The notes: generated from the sequence alone by a model not told the origin. A stretch of DNA of 64,000 bases from Paulinella micropora (GCA_009731375.1 BJOX01000083.1:235258-299257), one strand, 5' to 3'. Positions 1 through 23,682 are shown, counted from the stretch's first letter. Made by a program: numbers and translations.

Positions 1-1371
1 ACACTATCTGACATACTTTCATTTTTGGCGATCCTTATAATGATGGGGGTGATGGGGTTGCCTGCTGAAACAGATTATTGGATTGGCGCTGTGTCAGACT
101 TCTGGCAGTGGCCAGACCTTACAAACATCATGGGGTACGTGAGGTATCAGAATATCAAACGTTATTTTCATCTCACTGACCCCCGTCTGGCAGCTCCTCG
201 TGACTCCCCTCAGTATGACAAACTTTTCAATGTTCGAGTCTTTATTGAGATTATACAAGAAAATTTTCCTAGGCTGTGGGAATTGGGTCAGTGGGTGTCA
301 ATCGACGAGGGAATGATCCCTTTTAAAGGGCGTACCTACCTCAGGCAATACTTACCGAAAAAACCCATCAAATGGGGATTCAAACTGTTTGCTCTGTGCT
401 GTTCAGTAACAGGCTATTTTTATACGCTGCTTTGTTATGAGGGTGAGGGAACGGTGCAGGACGATTCTGGGCACGGAATGACGTATGCAGTTGTTATGAA
501 GCTTTTAGACCTAGCCGGCATCGACCAAAGCGGCAGGATCATCGCTTTAGATAGGTTTTACACAGGGCTGCAGTTGTTTTTTGACTGTGTCCTAAAGAGG
601 GGCATCAACTGCATTGGCACTGTTGTCAAACCCAGGCTGAGGGCGGCAAAGGAGCTACTGGACGAAGTCAAGAAGAATAGTGACCGGGGCACGTCCGCAA
701 TGGCCACTTGGAGTCATAACGGAGTCACTATGCATGCTGTTGCTTGGAAAGACACCCAGGTGGTTTATTTTTTGTCAACTGTGTTGGGGGGTACCATGAG
801 CCACGTCGAAAGGAGGCTGCATGGGGGGGGTGGAGCTACGGTTCCAGTGAATTGTTTTGAAATTTGCAAGACATACACTCAGCACATGGGCGGCGTTGAT
901 ACAGGCGATCAGTTACGACTTCGTTACGGAGTTGAGAAGGCGGTAAGATTCAACAAGCCTTGGTTCAAGTTATTTGCGGGTTTGTTAGATGTTGCGGTTA
1001 CAAACACAACTATCATCTACAAACAGTTTCATGAAGAAAAAACACGCAAAGACATGCTCAAGGAACTTATTGAGGGTTTGGTGTCTTATGCGGGGCTTTT
1101 TGGAGGTTCTAGGAGCGCAGCGAGGGGCAAGCGTGTGATATGCCCTGGCCATTTGGTAAGTCTTACAAACGAGGCGAGTGATGGTAAGCGCGGCGCGGGT
1201 AAGCAGAACTCGGTTTGTTGTGCGGTGTGTGCTAGTAATGGAATCCGCAAGCGTACCAGTGCTTATTGCAGCGATTGTCGCTTTTTTTTTTGCCGAACTG
1301 GAGAATGTTTTCCGTGGCACACAGTCAATCATTTCGTTCCATCTGGGAAATGTAAGAGGCAGCCGTTGTGA
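1..1371 (+). CDS. piggyBac-type (DDE_Tnp_1_7) transposase, 5' partial
   Basis: This would be a cut-and-paste DNA transposase acting in the nucleus at TTAA targets. The frame is open from base 1, so the start lies outside the window; the first in-frame ATG is at base 40. The triad expected of piggyBac is visible: Asp in SIDEGMIPFKGR (about base 303), Asp in ALDRFYTG (about 549) and Asp in HMGGVDTGDQ (about 898). The C-terminus (about 1200-1340) is rich in Cys and His (CCAVC, YCSDC, CRTGEC, WH), the zinc-binding tail typical of the family. There are no internal stops, and the stop is TGA at 1369-1371. The family assignment rests on motif order; I infer that the element could be recently active because the frame is intact. 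The left end is not in view. Confidence 0.85.
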   Translation, partial: TLSDILSFLAILIMMGVMGLPAETDYWIGAVSDFWQWPDLTNIMGYVRYQNIKRYFHLTDPRLAAPRDSPQYDKLFNVRVFIEIIQENFPRLWELGQWVSIDEGMIPFKGRTYLRQYLPKKPIKWGFKLFALCCSVTGYFYTLLCYEGEGTVQDDSGHGMTYAVVMKLLDLAGIDQSGRIIALDRFYTGLQLFFDCVLKRGINCIGTVVKPRLRAAKELLDEVKKNSDRGTSAMATWSHNGVTMHAVAWKDTQVVYFLSTVLGGTMSHVERRLHGGGGATVPVNCFEICKTYTQHMGGVDTGDQLRLRYGVEKAVRFNKPWFKLFAGLLDVAVTNTTIIYKQFHEEKTRKDMLKELIEGLVSYAGLFGGSRSAARGKRVICPGHLVSLTNEASDGKRGAGKQNSVCCAVCASNGIRKRTSAYCSDCRFFFCRTGECFPWHTVNHFVPSGKCKRQPL

Positions 1372-1511
1372 CAATGATTGTCAAGGTTTTATTAGTTATT
1401 AAAGAACGGTTTTTTTACACAATTAGCTTCCACCGGGTTTAATTCAATTGAATTTAATAATATAACTGTCAAAAACCACAAATAGGGATTAAAAAACTTG
1501 AAATTAGGTCG

Positions 1512-1565
1512 GATCCCCAAACGTGGCTTTAGATCCCCAAAAGTGGCAAACCGGTTAAGGGTTAA
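1512..1565 (+). mobile_element. Probable right end of the piggyBac-type element
   Basis: Two near-identical 16-base copies starting GATCCCCAAA (1512-1527 and 1532-1547) are followed by CCGGTTAAGGG and then TTAA (1562-1565). piggyBac elements end in a run like CCC/GGG directly next to a TTAA duplication, with internal repeats that bind transposase. Distance from the transposase stop (about 190 bases) fits. The left terminus is outside the window, so the inverted repeat cannot be confirmed. Confidence 0.5.
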
Positions 1566-4500
1566 GCTGAGACGTCCATTGATCATCTTCACAACTTGAG
1601 GACGACCTCTAAGACGTCCATTGATTCACAAGGACGAGCTCAGGCGGCCGTGAACTTGAGTGACTCTTCTTAAACTATTAATATATTAATAGTGTTTGCG
1701 TTTATATATATATATTTATATATATATATATATTTTTGTACAATGTTGTAAAATAATAATAATAATAAAAAAAAAAATAAATAAATAAAAAAACTTTCCC
1801 GCCGAGGAACGGAAGTTGCCGCAATGCAGCATCATGATGTGATTTTTCAGTTCGCGGCTCAGCCTGAGTCAGTGGCAGTCCGAGCCGGACCGGGTGAGCC
1901 ACTGCAGCTGAAAGCACCGTGTCAGCCTGGAGTCAGTAATACAACCAAACACAGTCCTCAAGAATGAGATTGATGTCTCGTTGTATTAGCTCAGTCGGGT
2001 CGGAAGCTGAAAAGGAAAACGGCAACAGACCAGGACTAGTAAAATGGCATCAGGTCCCATCCTGACAAATAATATTGAAAAACAGGCTGGTCAGTGCCAG
2101 TGCACCTGTCAGGAAGGTCTTTTACTATTGATATCAATACCCTACAAGTTGAACGGGCCATCACGGCGGCGAAAACTTGAATCAGCATCACTGGCCGCCC
2201 GGAAAGAACGGAATATGGACGGTATATAGCAAAGTTCACATTTCTTCAAGAGTTTCTTGACTGAAGTGGCAAATATTTTACAATCATCATGATAGTAGCC
2301 TCTTGATTATATAAAACCTGCGTGGGCGGCAGCCTGGACGGTAACTTTGAAAAAAAAAGTTCCGGTGGCACCGCAGCTTGAAAACTTGATCCAGCCCGGC
2401 CGGCGATGCCGAGTATCATATTATAATAGTGGCACCCGGCCCCGCGGCAGCGGGGCCCAGTGCCCGGCACTCAAAACTAAAGAAAAAAAGTACGTCACGG
2501 CGAGCCGCGGCCGAGGCGCAGTTTGAAAGCACAGTGGCAGTGGCACCCGCCGCAACGTCGAGTCGTCAATGACTTGAAAGTTTCAGCTTTGGTGGCACCC
2601 GTGACTAAGAAAGTGACGCAAATCGTCGGCCATGGCAAGACGCAACTTTCAAGCGCACCCTGAAAAGTCTCGTGCCACATTTTGACTGGCTACCGGGCCT
2701 AGTATAATATATATATAACTAAGTTATAACTTGATAATAATATATAATTTAATAATTGAAGAACGCTTGCTTTCAATAAGGCTTTTGTCTGGAATCAAAG
2801 CTATAATTTTGAAACGTCACGCCAAATCATCATACTATAAGTGATAGTTGTAGTACGGCTGCCCGTGACGCGTCCGGTCGATGATCGGACCTGACGGTTC
2901 GGTCCGCTGCACGGCAAGTTTTATTAATACACAAACACAGCTGTTTATTCTTTATTGTAATACAATTTGTTACTTACCACTCGTAAAGATGAAGAGGAAG
3001 CGCAAGAGATGAAAGTAAAGATAGAATAAAACTTGACTCGAAGAATGAAAGCGAGAGGAAGGGAGGCAAGTGAGCAGGAAGGTAGCTCATATGTAGGTTC
3101 TCCCGTATAAAAGTGGTCGGTAGAATTCAAAAAAAAAATTAGAACGGAATATGTAATTTTATTAAATAGAAATTATACATGTTCATAAAGAAAGTGATGG
3201 ACTAACATATTACGAAAACCTCATTGAAAAATAATCAAAATTGACTTCAAACCAATCAATTTCCCGTCGCCCACCCTTTTTTCCCAATTAATTTACACAC
3301 CCCCCACCGGAAAAAAGTGGCCACCTTGCCACCTGAAAAAATGATGCTTGTGATGACCAAAAATCAAAGTCAGTTCTCATACTGTTCCCAGTATGCTCTT
3401 CAATAAATTTTTATATAATATCTTTCTCTGTATGCTTATAATTAAATGTACAAAGTTTTTTTACAAAAAGGTAACCTCAAGCCTGCAAACAAACCTGCCA
3501 AAGTCAGCAAGAAAAGGGCATAAGGCCCTCACTCAAATTTTTTTAAATTTAAATACAAGGCAGGTACTAGTACAAAAAGTGAAGGAAATCAAAGACACTA
3601 TTTAATAAAAACATTTTGTGCAGAAAGTGCAGAAAAAAATTGAAAATCTGTAAAAATCTCAATTAGTATTTTTTTAGCCTGTCTGGAGCCCAGAAAAGGT
3701 CACCAACAGCAGGGTTACAAAGAAAGGAGCAGGATTTGAACATATGCAAAACAAAGACCATGTGATTGTGAATAGATTCAGCACATAACATTCCAAGAAA
3801 AGCACACACAGCACATATAGGAGCGATACAGGACAGGTGCAAAAAAGTGTTTCAGGGAAAAGGGAACTTGGCAACACATGCTACAGATAAGTTTTACAAC
3901 AAACCATTTTGCAGACAGCATGGGCACAACGTGTGAAACGACTGTACAAGACCACGGGACGTGAAAGGATGCATGAGAAATACACAGAAAAAAAACACAA
4001 AACTCTCAAGAGACACGACTTTTACCAATCTCGACCCCGCAAAAACCGTCAAATAAAAAAAAAATTAGTGCGGCCTTCTCTTCAAAGGCTACGTATGTCG
4101 ATAGGCCTGTTTGTTTCAAATATTTTTTGGAAATTTTTCTGGTTTCCTCTCCGGGAATTGGCATGATCCTGTCAAATATTTCCAACAGAAATTGACGGGC
4201 CGGCTACACCAGTGTCTGTTGGAGGTCCATCTTGACACAGCGAGTGTTTGTTCAGACCACGTTGTTTCAAGCCAAAGCAAGCATGACGCAAGTGTTTTCA
4301 TCAGAAAACTTGGTTACTCCCGTATTTGAAATCCTTATTATCGACTTCTATTTTCACTTTTCAGGACATAGCAAGTATGGTGTTTTTAACTGAAAAATGT
4401 TGTGTGCATGATGCACTCTTCACTCATTTTGACGCACAAGTGCTCAAATGAATTCAAATGTTATGTTGAGCAATCCTGCCAAAGGGTTTTTGCAGAGATG

Positions 4501-4900
4501 TACGGTATAAAACAAAAACTAGGAAAACATAGGTCGAAAACTAGTTTGTCGAAATTCAGAACATACACCCAGATGACAGCAATAGCTTATATGAACTGAA
4601 AACCTTAATACGGGACAGACCATTCCCACTAAAAACATTGAATTCTGCGCAGACAGCACCTCAAAATCTTGAATATTGAATGAGTTTACTCGCTGCATCA
4701 GTCTACCGACTAGTAGAACCTACATATGCACTGGCTGGGCTTTTTTAGTTGGGGCCATGGATGGGGATCAAGCGATTGCCCTCCGCTCCAGCTTGTAAGA
4801 CGGCATTGTAGCAGACAGGGCAGCAGGTTTGGTTGTCTTTGAGCTGCAGAAACTTCACCTGCACGTATAGATTCTCACACGGTTATGTATGTGCACGCGG
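1566..4900. other. Intergenic, no recognisable gene
   Basis: I find no frame here that reads like a protein. The stretch 1690-1800 is AT-rich, with TA dinucleotides and A/T runs. From 1800 to 2900 the DNA alternates GC-rich segments, with recurring AGTGGCA and ACTTGAAA words, and TATTAATA segments; a similar texture recurs at 41.1-42.4 kb, suggesting an old dispersed repeat, but I cannot align the two. 2900-4800 is mixed sequence; its short open frames are shadows. Confidence 0.5.
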
Positions 4901-4910
4901 GTAATGTGTG

Positions 4911-7130
<2,220 letters not shown>

Positions 7131-7137
7131 GCCCCAC

Positions 7138-7147
7138 NNNNNNNNNN
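7138..7147. other. Short assembly gap (10 N)
   Basis: Ten N follow a G homopolymer. The same fixed size recurs at 12316-12325, 22473-22482, 31196-31205 and 37829-37838, so these look like placeholder joins of unknown true length. Reading frames should not be trusted across them. Confidence 0.9.
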
Positions 7148-7379
7148 TTTACAATTACATATACCAATAGCATTACATAATAATATATATCACCGCGCAA
7201 TATATCTAAGCAAAAATATTAATTTTAATAACTATAATACAATATTAATACTGAGCCGCTGAATACTAATTTTAATGTTAATATCTTCCTTAATAAGCTC
7301 AACTGAACAACTAGGTTTCCACCTTTGATAAAGGTATAACTTACTAGCTCTACTTTTCACGTGGACGTTCCCTGAGTCC

Positions 7380-10280
7380 AATTGTAAAAAAATTGTTCTC
7401 TCAATAAAAGCGAAGAAGAAGAAGAAGAAGAAGAAGAAGAAGAAGAAGAAGAAGGAGAAGGAGGAGGAGGAGGAGGAGGAGGAGGAGAAGAAGAAGAAGA
7501 AGAAGAAGAAGCAGGCTCACCCCTTATCAAGCTGGCAGCAACCATTGCGGTCGCGCATGTTCAATCTGAGTTCCACACCATCTTTCCCAGCATTCAATTT
7601 GGGGTAGGCTTCCCAGGCGGACCAGAGGCTGCCATTCATAGCTCCAATGCTCATCTGCGGAGTCATCCTGATCATGTTATGCTTAGTGTAGACTTCGTCG
7701 ATGCTTTCAATCTACGACATCGAAGTGCTATCCTGAAACGAGTCCTCGAAACTCCCCAGCTACGACCAATTTGGCGGATCATCTTTCAAGCTTACTCACA
7801 ACCCTCTCTTCTTCTTGTTAGATACAATGGCTCTGTTCTAGACTCATTCCTATCTAAATGCGGAGTCAAACAGGGCTGTGTCCTTGCAAGCCTACTTTTT
7901 GCACTCAGCGTTCAGCATATCTTTGAGAACTCTCTCTCTCTGGCAGCGCTGTTGGAGTTGCTCTCATTGATGACTTTAACATCATCGGCTCTCCCTTCCG
8001 ACGTGGCTGAATCGTATGGCAAACTGCGGTATCTGCTTGCACAAGACAACGGAGGCTTACAAATCTCAGTTCCAAAACTACGCCTCCTTCTACCACCCGG
8101 CGCTACTTTTGTATCGAGTCACCTTACTCCTTTAGCTCCGTTACTTCTTCAACTTGATGCTGATCATGTCTTTCGTGGCTTCATGCCCACGCTTGGAGAT
8201 GTGGTATACTATCCACACTCCTCTGACACTGCAACGGAACAAATCGCCTCACTTCAACCTGGATCTGCTATCAATACCACGTGCTCTACTCATGCAGAAA
8301 TGGCACTTGGTGTCGCTTCATGGGCTCTTGCAAGAGCTGAATCTCATGCTCCTACAATGCGTGCACTTCTTCATCCCGGTTTATCAACTGCTTCAGCTCT
8401 TGCCATACTCAACACGTGTGTTCAAAGAAGAATGAGTTACACTATGCGCGTCCTGCCTCCTCATCTGTCTATGCGGGGTCTACATCACTTCGATAACCTG
8501 ACTTATCGATGCTTTGTGTCCCGACTGGGTATCAGTACTCCCCTACCTCCCTTGGCACAATCACTTATCCGCTTGCCAGGAAGATATGGAGCCTGTTGCC
8601 CGCAACAGACATCCCTTCTAGCACATGCTGCCTACAATTCCTCACTCATGCTAGCTATCTCTTCTCGTGCTATCCCGGAGCAACAAGATCCTAGACGTTT
8701 GCTTACTACTAATGGAGACTTTCTCACTGACTCCTACAACTCTTTAGAACGGAATGGTGTTCCAATTGCTGACATCAGGCCACTGCTCACGCCTGGCATC
8801 ATCCCGCCTGCTCACATCCAGAGTAGATTTACTCACTCCATCTACTCCACACTACGCAATCGGCTGCTTCTGCAAGGAAGAGATCAACATGGTCCTGCTT
8901 TCCCTGCACTAATGCTATCGGCTGCCCAAGAAGGAGCTCGTGCACTACCATTCTCAACAATCCCAGTCAATCCTGAACTTTCGCTCAGAGACGCTGAGAT
9001 CGAAGCTGCACTCTTAGCCAGACTGCCCCAAATCCCTTTGTCTGGCATTCCTACTACTGGCGTCAACTGCCCTGGTTGTCAACAGCTACTTACTCCCGAT
9101 ACTGCTACCTACCACTTTCTCACAAGAACTTGTTCCGTAGTTGGAGGGGCTATCATAAGGAGACATGATAGTTATGTGAAGATGTTGGCCACTTTTCTTC
9201 GACGCTGTGGAGCAGTCGTCGAGATCGAGCCTGACCATCTACACTTTCAAGATGCGACAAGAGAGCATCCTGATCTACGCGTTTGGTGGCGTCCTGCTAA
9301 TATGAGTCCTCCTGATGCACTCATTGATGTTAGTTTCGCTTCACCAACTGCTCAAACTTCCCTGAGGCTAGCAGCTACCACTCCGCTTGCTGCTGCATCT
9401 CAGCGTGAACTCATCAAGCATCGCCAGTACGATCAATTGGCTATGGCTTCCAACACAACACTAGTTCCATGGGTTCTTGAACCCACTGGCGCTCTTGGTC
9501 GTGAAGCCTTGGGTTACCTTCGCAGAGTGCAAGCGTATTACGCTAGCGTGGTTCGAGGGCTACCAGCTGCGCGAGACACGCTCGCTGATGCCATGCTTGA
9601 TGATTTCCCTCGGAACCCACGTGGCCTCCTACCCTACTTTCGAGCGATGTCTGCGGCTGAAACAGCGCGAGGCAACGCGCAAATCCTTGACTTAGCAAAG
9701 CGGCGCCTTTGGGATGCACCGCGACGCTCTCACTAGCTTAGTGATAGTTCTTCTTTCTTCTTTTGTACATAGTCTCTTATTCCTTTATTCTCTCTTTCCT
9801 GCTCTTTTTCTCCCCTCATTTCTTCCTTTTTTTTTCCCCTCTCACTTCTGTCCAGTCTTCATATATACTTTCTTTCCCTTTTTAACATTCCTGTTTCTCT
9901 CCTAATAAATTCTGTTCCTCTATCATATCTATTTCATACTTTATTTCTTTTCCTTCTCGCTTCTTTCTACAAACATCGACTTAGTTACGCTCTGACTTTA
10001 GTCTCTGTACAATTTTGTTCTCATTAAGAGAAGAAGAACTAGAAGAAGAAGAAGAAGAAGAAGAAGAAGAAGAAGAAGAAGAAGAAGAAGAAGAAGAAGA
10101 AGAAGAAGAAGAAGAAGAAGAAGAAAAAGAAGAAGAAGAAGAAGAAGAAGAAAAAGAAGAAGAAGAAGAAGAAGAAGAAGAAGAAGAAGAAGAAGAAGAA
10201 GAAGAAGAAGAAGAAGAAGAAGAAGAAGAAGAAGAAGAAGAAGAAGAAGAAGAAGAAGAAGAAGAAGAAGAAGAAGAAGA
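7380..10280 (+). mobile_element. Non-LTR retroelement between (GAA)n tracts, 5' truncated
   Basis: The unit runs from a (GAA/GGA)n tract at 7411-7510 through a reverse-transcriptase frame, a T-rich 3' untranslated stretch (9740-10020) and a terminal (GAA)n tract (10027-10280). The words before the two tracts are alike: TTGTTCTCTCAATAAAAG at about 7390 and TTTTGTTCTCATTAAGAG at about 10013. That suggests the left tract is the 3' tail of an earlier copy and the present copy joined it head-to-tail. I infer insertion preference for, or tailing with, GAA repeat. Confidence 0.6.
7511..9736 (+). pseudogene. Reverse transcriptase with C-terminal nuclease-like region, truncated
   Basis: The protein would copy element RNA at a nicked target. 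Fingers and palm of a non-LTR reverse transcriptase are visible from about 7550: FGVGFPGGPEAA, then VDFVDAFN (first catalytic Asp, about 7685), then GVKQGCVLASLLFAL (about 7862). The second catalytic box, LIDDFNIIG, is present in the DNA at about 7950-7983 but in another frame, so a pair of compensating indels (about 7935 and 8000) removes it from the main frame. The C-terminal third has a CPGC...H...C zinc knuckle (about 9070-9140) and PDLRVWWRP...DALIDVSF, which resembles the restriction-like endonuclease of R2/R4-type elements. There is no N-terminal region and the frame runs straight out of the GAA tract. The stop is at 9734-9736. I judge it a dead copy. Confidence 0.7.
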
Positions 10281-10281
10281 G

Positions 10282-10314
<33 letters not shown>

Positions 10315-10907
10315 CTGACCATGTCAAGTTCGCAGTCAACTTCTGTGCGTTATTAAATGCTTTAAACGGTGTACACCTGTCCCCTTTTTTTCTGTGTGCA
10401 TAACCTTTTCACAGCAAGACCCGTGGAATGGAAGCTCCCAAGTGTCACTCAATTCTAGGCGAAGTCAAGGGGAACAACGGAGTTTTGTCTCGCCCCTTGA
10501 CTGCTGCGGTTCTGCGGCCAGAGAAAATATGCAAAAGCGACAAACTCCGCGTAACCAATAAACGAGAACTGTTTCAAGAGCTCTAGATAGATAAAAAACC
10601 ACAGCTCTTTGTTCGTCAGTCCCCGACTTCAGTACTCTAACTTCCATGCCGATTCATGTTTTCAGGCTCTGAGGCTGCACCTTTTGAGTGGCACAGAACA
10701 AGCTCGAAAGTCTCTCGAATGTTCGTGCAGCAAATCGGTCATGGCGTTAGGTATTCAATCTTTTATGAAGCCGCAGATAAATCGTGTAAGTACATTCTCT
10801 AGTACGCTGTTTGACGGGTTCTCTTGAATTCATTTGCCAGGGCGTTGCCAAGGAGGATACGTGTTACGCAGAGCTTTTCGGTCGGCATCGGACGCAAGGA
10901 TCAATCA
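10281..10907. other. Region upstream of the carbonic anhydrase gene
   Basis: This holds GAAA/GA repeat to about 10315 and then unique DNA. ATG codons at 10720 and 10741 precede a good donor (GTAAGT at 10788) and an acceptor at about 10840, so a 5' exon is possible. Downstream of that acceptor the frame of the enzyme stays open, with an Arg-rich stretch (ALPRRIRVTQSFSVGIGRK) that could be part of a transit peptide. The phase of the 5' exon does not match cleanly, so I do not call it. Confidence 0.4.
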
Positions 10908-20088
<9,181 letters not shown>

Positions 20089-20099
20089 CTTGTCATTAC

Positions 20100-20180
<81 letters not shown>

Positions 20181-20255
20181 GGACACCGTGATAGCCCAGT
20201 GGTCAAGTTCTACCATCTGGGCCCTGTCGCCAGTTCGATTCCCGTCGGTGCCACC
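20181..20255 (+). ncRNA. tRNA-derived, SINE-like sequence
   Basis: An A-box-like ATAGCCCAGTGG (20191-20202) and a B-box-like AGTTCGATTCC (20232-20242) sit at about tRNA spacing, preceded by (ATT)n and cut by the gap at 20281. The T-stem and acceptor stem do not pair well enough for a working tRNA, so I read it as the head of a tRNA-derived SINE or a tRNA relic. Confidence 0.4.
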
Positions 20256-20280
20256 AGTATTTTCATTGAACATACCGGTC

Positions 20281-21214
20281 NNNNNNNNNNNNNNNNNNNN
20301 NNNNNNNNNNNNNNNNNNNNNNNNNNNNNNNNNNNNNNNNNNNNNNNNNNNNNNNNNNNNNNNNNNNNNNNNNNNNNNNNNNNNNNNNNNNNNNNNNNNN
20401 NNNNNNNNNNNNNNNNNNNNNNNNNNNNNNNNNNNNNNNNNNNNNNNNNNNNNNNNNNNNNNNNNNNNNNNNNNNNNNNNNNNNNNNNNNNNNNNNNNNN
20501 NNNNNNNNNNNNNNNNNNNNNNNNNNNNNNNNNNNNNNNNNNNNNNNNNNNNNNNNNNNNNNNNNNNNNNNNNNNNNNNNNNNNNNNNNNNNNNNNNNNN
20601 NNNNNNNNNNNNNNNNNNNNNNNNNNNNNNNNNNNNNNNNNNNNNNNNNNNNNNNNNNNNNNNNNNNNNNNNNNNNNNNNNNNNNNNNNNNNNNNNNNNN
20701 NNNNNNNNNNNNNNNNNNNNNNNNNNNNNNNNNNNNNNNNNNNNNNNNNNNNNNNNNNNNNNNNNNNNNNNNNNNNNNNNNNNNNNNNNNNNNNNNNNNN
20801 NNNNNNNNNNNNNNNNNNNNNNNNNNNNNNNNNNNNNNNNNNNNNNNNNNNNNNNNNNNNNNNNNNNNNNNNNNNNNNNNNNNNNNNNNNNNNNNNNNNN
20901 NNNNNNNNNNNNNNNNNNNNNNNNNNNNNNNNNNNNNNNNNNNNNNNNNNNNNNNNNNNNNNNNNNNNNNNNNNNNNNNNNNNNNNNNNNNNNNNNNNNN
21001 NNNNNNNNNNNNNNNNNNNNNNNNNNNNNNNNNNNNNNNNNNNNNNNNNNNNNNNNNNNNNNNNNNNNNNNNNNNNNNNNNNNNNNNNNNNNNNNNNNNN
21101 NNNNNNNNNNNNNNNNNNNNNNNNNNNNNNNNNNNNNNNNNNNNNNNNNNNNNNNNNNNNNNNNNNNNNNNNNNNNNNNNNNNNNNNNNNNNNNNNNNNN
21201 NNNNNNNNNNNNNN
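20281..21214. other. Assembly gap (934 N)
   Basis: The gap is flanked by the SINE-like sequence on the left and a C homopolymer, (CTT)n and (CTC)n on the right (21215-21360). Confidence 0.95.
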
Positions 21215-21360
21215 CCCCCCCCCCCCCCCCCCCGCCTCTCTTTCTCTTCTTCTTCTTCTTCTTCTTCTTCTTCTTCTTCTTCTTCTTCTTCTTCTTCTTC
21301 TTCTTCTTCTTCTTCTCCTCCTCCTCCTCCTCCTCCTCCTCCTCCTCTTCCTCCTCCTCG

Positions 21361-22491
21361 CCAGCAAGAAAAGGCGGTAGGACGAGCGGCAACGTCCCTA
21401 AGCGAGTGGATAACGGAGAGGTCGGAAGGTGTGAGTTTGTATACAACTTTTCAAGTAGGCAGATACAACGAATTCTTATTAAGAACACTATGGCTGCATT
21501 GAGTCCTGACTCTGTATGAGCAGGTGAAATACCAGTAAATAGCAGAGCGGTCACTTCGTTTATTTACGTAATTTCGTACTCGTTGCAGACTTGAATGCAA
21601 CTTACGATCGAGTGTGAATCGTAGATTGTGAGTCTCCAGTTTCAAACGGATAGTGTCTTTTGTTCCAAGCTAACAGTCTTCAAACGGATAGTGTCGGGTT
21701 GGTGAACTCGAAAACCAAACTGATTTGGGAAGGCTATGCGAGAATGACTGGGCGGATGTAAAAAAGCAGTCAAATATTGTTTTTCGTTACTCGTGTTATC
21801 CTTGTCCGCAAATTTACCGCAACGTGCGTGTTTCACGGGAAATCGGGGAATAAGGTAATTGAGTGTGAAAAAGGCAACAGTTGATCTTTTCTAAAAAGAA
21901 CTTTGACTTGATCGTTTGAAATCATTTCTGAACCGTCGGAATCGAAAACTAGTTAGTGAAGAGTCATGCGGCCGGGAAACTGTATTCACTCCTGCCCTTT
22001 TGAAGAAAGTTTAAGCTGACGGTCCGTAACTGTCACCGTTGACTCTGCCAACGGCTGAGGGAACGGAAAGGGGAATCCTCCGGACAACTGGCTCGGAAGC
22101 TGACAGAAGCGCATCAAAAATAGCAAATAAAAGGCTGAGAGAGGAAAGGCAAACAAGGAGACTCTCAGGAAGTCAAGGCCCGGCGGGAAACGTCATAGAT
22201 CTGGCCCGGACCGTCGCTCCGAAGTTGAAAGAAACAGAAGAAATGAAATGGCAACTTCTGACGATTTATGATCAGAGAGGGAGAGATGATTCATGGGGGT
22301 AAGAAAGATACGTTGGTTTACCAGATGTATGAGACTATTTGTTTGTTACACAAACTCATTCACTGGCAAGAGTCACCGTAGGCTTGAAAGTTCCTCATTT
22401 CGGTTGAAAGAAAAGGTGGGAGGGGGACTCGGGGGTCCGGGAGCCCGGGGGGGGGGGGGGGGGGGGGGGGGGNNNNNNNNNNGAGAGAGAT
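21361..22491. other. Intergenic, no recognisable gene
   Basis: Mixed sequence without a convincing frame. A 64-residue-scale open frame or two exist on each strand, but none resembles a protein. The words AAACGGATAGTGTC (about 21644 and 21682) repeat once. The stretch ends in a G run and gap 22473-22482. Confidence 0.5.
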
Positions 22492-23404
22492 TCAGGAGAC
22501 ATGCTCCATCTTCTCCTGTGGAGGCCCGCGCCGCAGCCTCCTCTTCCTCGCCCATGGAGTCGCTCTTTCCTTCTCCTTCTCCTCCTTCTCCTTCTTCTGC
22601 TTCTCCTTCTCCTCCTCGTGACTTCCCTGTGCGTCCACAGCTGCTAAGGTCAGTTTCTCCACCTCGCCTTGCCCAAGCCGGCAGTCGCGGGCGGCGCGAC
22701 TGGCCCAGGCCATGAACCCACAACACTGGCAACAGCAGCAGATGTTAGGGTAGCAGAACATGAACACACTTTCCGTAGTCTGGTTGAGACCAACCATGAA
22801 CGCATGCGCTATCATGAGCTTCACTTGGCACCACGCCCGAGTGCCATATCCGTCAGCCCGAGTGGCAGCTATGGCATGGGAAGGCCGCGACTCGGCGTAA
22901 GCAGGCAGCTCGGCCATGTGCGGCCCTGGCATGTTCTGATCAGTGCACGGCCAAGCGATCCAAAAGAATAGCTCCGGATCTACATCCATGCTTAGCTCTG
23001 GGAATTTCTCGGAAAGCGACCCGGTCGACAGCTCACGTTTGAACCAGTCAGCGACTTTGATCAGGGAACGAGCTTTGGAATGGTTGGAATCATCTGGATC
23101 ACCCACCCTTAGCTTTTTGTCCAAGGCTTCCTTACGATCTGAAGAGTCCCACTGTGCATCTTTCCCTAGCGCCTCACACCAGTTGGGACGAAGCCAACGA
23201 TGTGAATAGAAGACAATTGCTGCTTTAGATTGGTTGTTGTCATCTGCTCCTAACCTTTTCACTGTTTCAAGTGCGTCCACGTGTCTTTGTTCCGAACTGT
23301 GCGGGATCTGACCCAGCTCCTCGTACGCCGCAGGGAATAACCTGGTAGATAGGTAGGTAGGTAGGTAGGTAGGTAGAGGTTATCAGGTAGTCAGGAGATA
23401 GGTT

Positions 23405-23440
<36 letters not shown>

Positions 23441-23468
23441 TACAGATATACAGATAGATAGATAGATG

Positions 23469-23507
<39 letters not shown>

Positions 23508-23571
23508 GGATAAATGGATAGATAGATAGATAGATAGATAGATGGATAGATAGATAGATAGATAGATAGAT

Positions 23572-23609
<38 letters not shown>

Positions 23610-23635
23610 TAGGTAGGTAGGTGGTAGGTAGATGG

Positions 23636-23682
<47 letters not shown>

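Noticed and set aside
3909-4166. Basic 85-residue frame
   Set aside because: No recognisable motif, no supporting context; composition alone is not evidence.
9981-10356. Poly-Glu, poly-Ser or poly-Leu frames
   Set aside because: A GAA microsatellite read in three frames; it is the tail of a retroelement.
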